From Planctomycetota bacterium (GTDB lineage Bacteria; Planctomycetota; Planctomycetia; Pirellulales; Pirellulaceae): a stretch of DNA of 6,205 nt. The stretch is taken from positions 1 through 6,205 of the forward strand of contig JAHWKS010000370.1 in assembly GCA_019347795.1 (NCBI GenBank). The letters are read 5' to 3'. Shown here piece by piece: positions 1 through 4,600 of this stretch. A program made the position numbers and the translations under genes. How positions within the stretch are numbered: position 1 is the stretch's first letter; each line of letters begins with the position of its first letter. Under the pieces are notes generated by a model, which did not search any database, was not told the DNA's origin, and was given only the letters and a program-made list of their open reading frames with translations.

Positions 1-640
1 GTGTGCTCAGGCTTTGGGCCGGGCAGGCGCGCGGGTGCTGGTGACCGAGATCGATCCCATCAACGCCCTGCAGGCGGCGATGGAAGGTTACCAGGTGGTG
101 ACCATGGAAGAAGCGGCGCCGATCGGCAACATCTTCGTCACCGCCACCGGCAACCGCGACGTGATCCGCGGCGAGCACCTGCAGGTGATGAAGAATGACG
201 CCATCGTCTGCAACATCGGCCACTTCGACCTGGAGATTGACGTGGCCTGGCTGGAGGGCCAGAAGAACGTCAAGAAGCAGACGATCAAGTCCAGCCAGGA
301 AGTTGGCGGCCCCGTCCATCGCTACACGCTTCCCCACGGCCGCTCCATTCTGCTGCTGGCCGAAGGGCGGCTCGTGAACCTCGGCTGCGCCACCGGGCAT
401 CCGTCGTTTGTAATGTCCAACTCGTTCACCAACCAGGTGCTGGCCCAGATCGAGTTGTGGGAGAACCAGGAGACGTACGAGCCGAAGGTCTACGTCCTTC
501 CCAAACAGTTGGATGAAGAGGTGGCGCGGCTCCATCTGGAGCAGATCGGCGCCAGGCTCACTAGGCTGACCCCGGACCAGGCCGAGTACATCGGCGTGCC
601 GGCGGAAGGACCGTTCAAGCCGGATCATTACCGGTATTAA
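1..640 (+). CDS. ahcY: S-adenosylhomocysteine hydrolase, C-terminal part (5' end outside window)
   Basis: This cytosolic NAD-dependent enzyme splits S-adenosylhomocysteine into adenosine and homocysteine, relieving product inhibition of methyltransferases. The reading frame enters from the left edge (first full codon at base 2) and gives 212 residues ending at TAA 638-640; family members are about 430-480 residues, so roughly half is present. Visible family signatures, in order: the end of the NAD-binding Rossmann domain ([23 protein letters not shown]), VTATGN, the [12 protein letters not shown] block, [15 protein letters not shown] (its His lies near the adenine in known structures), and the C-terminal KPDHYRY. 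In known tetramers the Lys and Tyr of that tail reach into the NAD site of a neighbouring subunit. Nothing suggests decay in the part seen. DUF1015 follows 71 bp downstream on the same strand with no intervening U-tract terminator, so co-transcription is plausible. The identification is firm. Confidence 0.97.
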   Translation, partial: CAQALGRAGARVLVTEIDPINALQAAMEGYQVVTMEEAAPIGNIFVTATGNRDVIRGEHLQVMKNDAIVCNIGHFDLEIDVAWLEGQKNVKKQTIKSSQEVGGPVHRYTLPHGRSILLLAEGRLVNLGCATGHPSFVMSNSFTNQVLAQIELWENQETYEPKVYVLPKQLDEEVARLHLEQIGARLTRLTPDQAEYIGVPAEGPFKPDHYRY

Positions 641-671
641 CCGGCGGCTGAGGTTGTCCACGCATTGCACC

Positions 672-714
672 AAGGAGGAAGGTCCCGCCCGGCAGGCGGG
701 ACCCTACGGTCATG
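672..714 (+). promoter_or_regulatory. Shine-Dalgarno separated from its ATG by a hairpin
   Basis: A strong Shine-Dalgarno AAGGAGG (672-678) lies 33 nt before the ATG of the DUF1015 gene at 712, too far for normal use. The gap contains a perfect 9-bp hairpin (681-703). If the hairpin folds, the unpaired spacer is 2 nt plus 8 nt, or 10 nt, which is a normal spacing. No other good Shine-Dalgarno lies close to the ATG (704-711 reads CTACGGTC). The sequence facts are direct; the structural-bridging reading is inference. Confidence 0.55.
681..703. repeat. Perfect 9-bp palindromic hairpin element (GGTCCCGCC type)
   Basis: GGTCCCGCC (681-689), loop CGGCA (690-694), GGCGGGACC (695-703). All nine pairs are Watson-Crick and eight are G:C or C:G, so the hairpin should be very stable. 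No T-run follows (CTACGGTC), so it is not a standard intrinsic terminator. I recall similar GGCGGGACCCTAC elements as dispersed repeats in planctomycete genomes. Only one copy is in this window, so its repeat status cannot be shown here. Confidence 0.7.
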
Positions 715-2028
715 CCTACGATTCAGGCTTTTCGCGGACTTCGTTACGATTTGAGCCATGTTGGGGCGCTCAGCGATGTCGTCGCGCCGCCGTATGACGT
801 AATTGATGACGCGCTGCAGGATGCTCTCTACAAGAAGCACCCGGCGAACGTCATTCGGCTGATCCTTAATCGGCCGGAGCCGGGAGATGAGCCGGACGAA
901 GCTTCGCAGGGGAACCGCTACCATCGCGCGGCCGCGTTCCTCCGCAATTGGCGGAAGGAAGGCGTGCTGATGGCGGAGTCGGAACCGGCGCTCTACGTCT
1001 ATCACCAGGTCTTTGGCTACGGAGGGCAGGAGTTCACGCGCCGCGGCTTCATGGGCCGGGTGCGGCTGGAGCGGTTCGGCGACGGGAAGATTTATCCCCA
1101 TGAAGAAACCCATGCCTCGGCGAAGGCGGACCGCCTGCGGCTGACGCGGGCCTGTAAGACGAATCTCAGCCAGATCTTCGGCCTGTACCCCGATCCGCAG
1201 AACGAGGCGCAAAACCTGCTTGAGGCGGCCGTCGCCGGCGAGACGCCGCTAGAGGCGGTGGACCATCTGGGCGTGGTGCATCGGATGTGGCCGGTGACCG
1301 ACGCGCAAGTGCTCTCGCAGGTCGCATCGATCATATCGCCCAAGCCGGTCTTCGTGGCCGACGGTCATCACCGTTACGAAACCGCCTGCAACTACCGCGA
1401 CGCGCTGGCGCAGCAAGAGGGCTCCTTGCCCGACGATCACCCGGCGAACTTCGTTCTGATGATGTGCATCGGGATGAACGACCCCGGCCTGCTGGTGCTG
1501 CCGACGCATCGGCTCTTCCACGGCCCGGCGTCGATTGCGTCGGATGAGCTGACGGCCCGGCTCGGCGACTTCTTCAAGACCCGCCTCGCCGGCGAAGGCC
1601 CGGACCTGGCGGAAACGGTTTGGGACGAACTCGAAACCGAAGGCGATCAAGGCCGGATCGGCCTCTACGCCGCCAAGGACGGGCGATGGGTGGTGGCCCA
1701 GATCACCGATGCCGGCCGGGCGAAGATGAAGGAGTTGGCGCCCGACCGCAGCGACGACTGGCGGAGCCTGGGCGTAAGCATCCTGCACCGCCTGGTGATT
1801 GAGAATCTCCTCGGCGGCAAGGACTGGCCCAAGCCCGCGTACGTCCACCTGGTGAAGGAAGTGGTGGAAGGGCTGGAGACCGACCAGCACCCGCTGGCGG
1901 CCGTGGTGATGCCGGCCACGCTCGACCACATCCGCGCCGTCAGCGAGCACGGCGAACGCATGCCGCCCAAGAGCACGTACTTCTATCCCAAGCTTCTCAG
2001 CGGCCTGGTCTTCAACCCGCTGGAGTAA
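712..2028 (+). CDS. DUF1015 family protein (COG4198-like), function unknown
   Basis: A complete 438-residue protein typical in length for the DUF1015 family, with no signal peptide or membrane segment, so probably cytosolic. Family landmarks in order: N-terminal AFRGLRYDLSHVG then DVVAPPYDVI (residues 6-31), HPANVIRLIL, a middle block with PHEETHASAKADRL (about 129-142), NLSQIFGLYPDP, then VFVADGHHRYETA (213-225), probably a functional site given its conserved polar character. The ATG at 712 is chosen because the family begins exactly here (MPTIQAFRGLRY) and no upstream in-frame start is available. It follows ahcY, and the parS/parAB region lies downstream. No reaction has been firmly assigned to this family as far as I know. 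The DGHHR motif loosely resembles the GERR/GCHR motif of the ParB/sulfiredoxin superfamily, which also includes free-serine kinases; that is only a hypothesis. Family assignment is firm, function open. Confidence 0.9.
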   Translation: MPTIQAFRGLRYDLSHVGALSDVVAPPYDVIDDALQDALYKKHPANVIRLILNRPEPGDEPDEASQGNRYHRAAAFLRNWRKEGVLMAESEPALYVYHQVFGYGGQEFTRRGFMGRVRLERFGDGKIYPHEETHASAKADRLRLTRACKTNLSQIFGLYPDPQNEAQNLLEAAVAGETPLEAVDHLGVVHRMWPVTDAQVLSQVASIISPKPVFVADGHHRYETACNYRDALAQQEGSLPDDHPANFVLMMCIGMNDPGLLVLPTHRLFHGPASIASDELTARLGDFFKTRLAGEGPDLAETVWDELETEGDQGRIGLYAAKDGRWVVAQITDAGRAKMKELAPDRSDDWRSLGVSILHRLVIENLLGGKDWPKPAYVHLVKEVVEGLETDQHPLAAVVMPATLDHIRAVSEHGERMPPKSTYFYPKLLSGLVFNPLE

Positions 2029-2072
2029 TTTGGTTGACGAGGCGGCAGTCGCTTTGCGAAAACCGCATCTCG

Positions 2073-2110
2073 GCTCGCTTCGCTCGCCGTCGGTTACTCG
2101 CGGAGCGAGC
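2073..2110. repeat. Imperfect 11-bp inverted repeat after the DUF1015 gene
   Basis: GCTCGCTTCGC (2073-2083) pairs with GCGGAGCGAGC (2100-2110): ten Watson-Crick pairs and one G:U, with a 16-nt loop. It starts 45 bp after the DUF1015 stop codon. No T-run follows, so it is not a canonical intrinsic terminator, though it could protect the mRNA 3' end or be a dispersed repeat. Function is unknown. Confidence 0.5.
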
Positions 2111-2124
2111 AACCCACCCTCGTG

Positions 2125-2138
2125 GTTTCACGTGAAAC
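2125..2138. promoter_or_regulatory. parS: parS site 1 (ParB binding site)
   Basis: GTTTCACGTGAAAC is a perfect 14-bp palindrome that matches the core of the bacterial chromosomal parS consensus (TGTTTCACGTGAAACA). The outermost bases here are G on the left and G on the right, so the flanking T/A pair is missing. It lies 245 bp upstream of the parA start, the expected kind of position. ParB-CTP loads here and slides outward to build the partition complex. Confidence 0.93.
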
Positions 2139-2188
2139 GGCGGCGCAAACCTCTCCTTCGGAGCCGACTCGAACGTCTGCGGCAACGC

Positions 2189-2208
2189 TGCGTTTCACGT
2201 GAAACGCA
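2189..2208. promoter_or_regulatory. parS: parS site 2 (ParB binding site, extended palindrome)
   Basis: TGCGTTTCACGTGAAACGCA is a perfect 20-bp palindrome containing the same 14-bp parS core (2192-2205). Its centre is 67 bp from the centre of site 1. Two exact cores this close together, just upstream of parAB, are very unlikely by chance. Between the sites (2139-2188) I see no recognisable feature. Confidence 0.95.
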
Positions 2209-2210
2209 AC

Positions 2211-2245
2211 TGGCATTCCGCCGCGAATGCCATCGCGGTTACAAT
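2211..2245 (+). promoter_or_regulatory. Overlapping small hairpins and TACAAT box, possible parAB promoter region
   Basis: TGGCATTC (2211-2218) and GAATGCCA (2225-2232) form a perfect 8-bp inverted repeat with a 6-nt loop. CCGCGA (2221-2226) and TCGCGG (2233-2238) form a second, overlapping one, so only one can fold at a time. Immediately after is TACAAT (2240-2245), a fair match to a sigma-70 -10 box, but no convincing -35 box sits 16-18 bp upstream. If it is the parAB promoter, the leader would be about 120 nt and would include the 79-bp palindromic element. The promoter reading is weak. Confidence 0.3.
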
Positions 2246-2271
2246 CCCGCCCCGCGATTCGGACAGATAAG

Positions 2272-2350
2272 GTAGTAGGCACACTCCGTGTGCCGTAGGT
2301 CGGCTCGCAGTGTGAGCAGTCGGAAACGGCACACGGAGTGTGCCTACTAC
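2272..2350. repeat. 79-bp palindromic element with perfect 25-bp inverted arms (REP/MITE-like)
   Basis: The left arm (2272-2296, beginning GTAGTAGGCACACTCC) is the exact reverse complement of the right arm (2326-2350, ending GTGTGCCTACTAC). The arms flank 29 bp that contain a small inner stem (GCTC 2303-2306 with GAGC 2314-2317). Each arm is also a hairpin on its own: GGCACAC-TCC-GTGTGCC (2278-2294) and GGCACAC-GGA-GTGTGCC (2328-2344). The element can therefore fold as one long cruciform or as two short hairpins. It contains no credible gene. I recall this GGCACACGGAGTGTGCC type as a dispersed repeat in planctomycetes, but no second copy is present here to prove it. It ends 8 bp before the parA Shine-Dalgarno. 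Confidence 0.85.
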
Positions 2351-2369
2351 TCTCGACGGGAGCCATGGC

Positions 2370-3116
2370 GTGGCGCGCATTATCTGCGTGGCGAACCAGA
2401 AGGGCGGCGTCGGCAAGACGACCACGGCCGTGAACCTCGCGGCAGGCATCGCCAAGGCCGGTCTGCGCACCTTGCTGGTGGACCTCGACCCGCAGTGCAA
2501 CGGCGCCTCGTCGCTGGGATGCCAGCCCGCCTTGCGGCATCCGCTGGTGGAGATGCGTCCGCTGCGCGAATCGATCGTCGAAACGGCCGTCAAGGACCTG
2601 CACCTCTTGCCCGGCAGCCGCAACTTTCACGACGTCGATCACCTGGCCAACGCCGAAGCGCGCGAGACCGACCTGGTCCGCCATCACCTGCAGCGAGGCC
2701 TGGCCGCCTACGATTACGTCTTGATCGATTGTCCCCCGTCGCTGGGCGCGCTCACGCAAACGGCGCTGGCGGCTTCGACGGAAGTGTTGATGCCCATCCA
2801 GTGCGAGTACTTCGCCATGGAGGGGCTCACGCAGATGATTCACGTCATTCGCGGCGTGATGCGGCAGGAAGAAAGCCGGCTGGAGTTCGGCGGCATCCTG
2901 CTGACGATGTTCGACCCCGGCCTCGAGCTGACGCACGAAGTGGACGGCGAGGTGCGGGAGTTTTTCGGAGAGATTGTCTTCGACACCGTCATCCCGCGCG
3001 ACGTGGCCGTGGCCGAGGCGCCCAGTCATGGGCAATCGGTCCTCGACTACGCCCCGCGCTCTCGCGGGACGCGGGCTTATCTTGAACTTTGCATGGAGGT
3101 GCTGGAACGTGTCTAA
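2370..3116 (+). CDS. parA: Chromosome-partitioning ATPase ParA (Soj)
   Basis: A 248-residue Walker-type ATPase that dimerises with ATP on nucleoid DNA and is released by ParB-parS, moving replicated origins apart. Deviant Walker A is KGGVGKTT (residues 11-18, signature Lys11), Walker A' is LLVDLDPQCNG (Asp40), and Walker B is YVLIDCPPS (Asp120). There is no N-terminal helix-turn-helix, which fits the short chromosomal class rather than the long plasmid P1-type ParA. I chose GTG 2370 because it gives the standard MARIICVANQKGGVGKT start and has GGGAG (2358-2362) 7 nt upstream. An upstream in-frame GTG (2340) lies inside the palindromic element, has no Shine-Dalgarno, and adds ten non-conserved residues. 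The stop overlaps the parB start by 8 nt, suggesting translational coupling. Two parS sites upstream suggest autoregulation by ParB. Identification is firm. Confidence 0.96.
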   Translation: MARIICVANQKGGVGKTTTAVNLAAGIAKAGLRTLLVDLDPQCNGASSLGCQPALRHPLVEMRPLRESIVETAVKDLHLLPGSRNFHDVDHLANAEARETDLVRHHLQRGLAAYDYVLIDCPPSLGALTQTALAASTEVLMPIQCEYFAMEGLTQMIHVIRGVMRQEESRLEFGGILLTMFDPGLELTHEVDGEVREFFGEIVFDTVIPRDVAVAEAPSHGQSVLDYAPRSRGTRAYLELCMEVLERV

Positions 3117-4131
3117 AGATCGCAGACTGGGCAAGGGACTGGCCGCGCTTTTGGGCGCCTCGGCCGAAGAGATGGGACCGGTCGAGCCGACCGTCCCTCG
3201 CCGCCGCACTCCGGAAGAGGCGGGCGAGCTGACGCAGCCCACCCTTCGCCTGCACGCGCCGGATGAGGACCACGAGCCGCCGCCGAGCGACCCGCGGCAA
3301 GGCGAGATCGTGCGGATCGGGGTGGACGCCATCGACGACAATCCCTTTCAGCCCCGCCGCAAGTTCGACGAGGCCGACATCGCCTCGCTGGCCGAGAGCC
3401 TCCAGGAGCACGACATGCTCCAGCCGATCCTGGTGCGGAGGGCGGGCGAGCGCTATCAACTGATCTCGGGCGAGCGGCGGCTGCGGGCCGCCGTCAAGGC
3501 GGGATGGACGACGATTCCTTCCCAAATCCGTGAGGCCGATGACCGGTTGGTGGCGGAGCTGGCCCTGGTGGAGAACCTGCAGCGCGAGGACCTGAACGCT
3601 ATCGACAAGGCGGTTTCCTTCCAACGCTACATCGCCCAGCACCAATGCACCCAGGAGGAGCTGGCCGGGCGGGTGAAAATCAACCGGGCCACCATCGCCA
3701 ACTTCATGCGGCTCTTGGAGCTTCCCGCGGAGGTGCAGTCGGCGCTTACCGACGGCAAGCTCACCGCCGGTCACGCACGGGCGTTGTTGCCGCTTGGAGA
3801 GGAGTCCGCCCAGGTCGAATTCTCCCGCGCCATCGAGCGGGACGGCCTGAGCGTCCGCGACATCGAGCGGATGGTCAAGGAGCGGATCGACCGCGAAGAC
3901 GGCGCCCCGACCGGCGACAGCGCGCCAAAACCGGTCCGAACCCGCAGCGAGCACGTCGCGTCCTTAGAGCAAGAACTCCGCGCCGCGGTCGGCGCCAAAG
4001 TGGACATCCGCCAGACCGCCAAAGGCCGCGGCCGGATCATCATCCACTTCAAGAACCACGAAGAGTTCGAGCGCGTCTTCGACTTCCTCACGCAGACGGT
4101 GTACGAAGAGCCGCTCAAGAAAGCCGGGTGA
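3109..4131 (+). CDS. parB: Chromosome-partitioning protein ParB (Spo0J), CTP-dependent DNA clamp
   Basis: A 340-residue ParB that binds parS, loads as a CTP-dependent sliding clamp and stimulates ParA. Parts in order: an N-terminal ParA-contact motif RLGKGLAALL (residues 6-15); a variable acidic/proline linker (about 18-66); the ParB/Srx N-domain with NPFQPR (78-83) and the CTP-binding GERRLRA box (121-127); ENLQRED (155-161); the parS-reading helix-turn-helix TQEELA..VKINRATIANFMRLL (181-203); TAGHARALL (219-227); a linker; and a C-terminal dimerisation domain (about 280-340). GTG 3109 is chosen because it gives the conserved short head, has GGAGG (3095-3099) 9 nt upstream, and overlaps parA by 8 nt. 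A longer in-frame reading from 2974 would run deep inside parA and is rejected. Two perfect parS sites lie about 0.9-1 kb upstream. Identification is firm. Confidence 0.97.
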   Translation: MSKDRRLGKGLAALLGASAEEMGPVEPTVPRRRTPEEAGELTQPTLRLHAPDEDHEPPPSDPRQGEIVRIGVDAIDDNPFQPRRKFDEADIASLAESLQEHDMLQPILVRRAGERYQLISGERRLRAAVKAGWTTIPSQIREADDRLVAELALVENLQREDLNAIDKAVSFQRYIAQHQCTQEELAGRVKINRATIANFMRLLELPAEVQSALTDGKLTAGHARALLPLGEESAQVEFSRAIERDGLSVRDIERMVKERIDREDGAPTGDSAPKPVRTRSEHVASLEQELRAAVGAKVDIRQTAKGRGRIIIHFKNHEEFERVFDFLTQTVYEEPLKKAG

Positions 4132-4151
4132 GAATACCGGCCGGAAAATTA

Positions 4152-4301
4152 GCCACGGAGAAGAAGAAGGAGTGAGCCACGGATAACCACGGATGAACAC
4201 GGATAAGAAAAAAAGAGAAAGAACCAGCCTCAATATCCACTCGCTCTTCCTCATCCGTGTTTGTCCGTGCTCATCCGTGGCCAGTTTCTTCCCTGCGTGG
4301 C
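4152..4301. repeat. Inverted array of CACGGAT-type units after parB
   Basis: GCCACGGAT-AA-CCACGGAT-GA-ACACGGAT (4176-4204) repeats a CACGGAT unit every 10 bp. The opposite strand carries a matching set at 4250-4281 (ATCCGTG, TCCGTG, ATCCGTGG). The two 32-bp arms (4176-4207 and 4250-4281) match at 27 of 32 positions, with about 42 bp between them. A weaker outer pair is GCCACG (4152-4157) and CGTGGC (4295-4300). No gene is visible here; short readings through it are low-complexity. I recall similar CCACGGAT arrays as common intergenic repeats in planctomycetes and verrucomicrobia. A folded transcript could protect the parAB mRNA 3' end. Confidence 0.75.
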
Positions 4302-4316
4302 CATCGCCGTGGCCGC

Positions 4317-4346
4317 TTGTCCTGTGGCTGGGCAGCTTGGTAGTAT
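4317..4346 (+). promoter_or_regulatory. Possible sigma-70-like promoter for tRNA-Pro
   Basis: TTGTCC (4317-4322, 4 of 6 to TTGACA) and TAGTAT (4341-4346, 4 of 6 to TATAAT) are separated by 18 bp. They would start transcription near 4353, a few bases before the mature tRNA 5' end at 4358. Position supports it; sequence match is only fair. Confidence 0.35.
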
Positions 4347-4357
4347 GGCAGTGCCTT

Positions 4358-4433
<76 letters not shown>

Positions 4434-4447
4434 TGAAAGGAACCAAT

Positions 4448-4479
4448 AGCTCGTCGCAATTTTGTGGCGAGCTGTTTTT
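4448..4479 (+). terminator. Intrinsic terminator of tRNA-Pro
   Basis: AGCTCGTCGC (4448-4457) pairs with GTGGCGAGCT (4464-4473) through ten pairs, two of them G:U, around loop AATTTT. It is followed by G and a run of five T (4475-4479). It begins 15 bp after the tRNA. Read on the opposite strand, no T-run follows, so it should stop only + strand transcripts. Confidence 0.85.
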
Positions 4480-4600
4480 CGTTGGCCCCCTACCATCCGG
4501 TCAATGGATGGCTCTGGAGCACGCTCAACGACCGGTGTGGACCGTCCCCAAGTGCGAACCGCTTCCGCGTACTAGCTAGCGTTCAGTTCCGTATCGGACG
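4480..4600. other. Convergent intergenic gap, no gene seen
   Basis: Between the tRNA terminator and the end of the minus-strand M56 gene there is no credible gene. The only structure is a small perfect inverted repeat CCATCC (4493-4498) and GGATGG (4506-4511) with a 7-nt loop, without a T-run on either side. No clear terminator for the minus-strand gene is visible. Confidence 0.5.

Noticed and set aside
2034..2062. TTGACG as a -35 box for a parAB promoter just after DUF1015
   Set aside because: No -10-like hexamer lies 16-18 bp downstream (CGAAAA region).
1249..2112. 287-codon open frame on the minus strand across DUF1015
   Set aside because: It is antisense to a well-conserved gene, with shadow-type composition and no recognisable domain.
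2340..2369. Longer parA starting at GTG 2340
   Set aside because: The GTG lies inside the right arm of the palindromic element, has no Shine-Dalgarno, and adds ten residues unlike ParA N-termini. GTG 2370 has GGGAG at 7 nt and the conserved start.
2974..3108. 5' extension of parB inside parA
   Set aside because: It would code an Arg/Pro/Ser-rich stretch in the shadow of parA. GTG 3109 has GGAGG at 9 nt and begins the conserved ParB head.
2094..3341. 415-codon open frame on the minus strand across parA/parB
   Set aside because: It is antisense to two certain genes, reads through the parS sites and the palindromic element, and has an Arg/His/Gln-rich composition typical of GC-rich shadow frames.
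4152..4301. CRISPR array
   Set aside because: Units are 7-8 bp with 2-bp spacing and appear on both strands. There are no long identical repeats with unique spacers and no cas genes.
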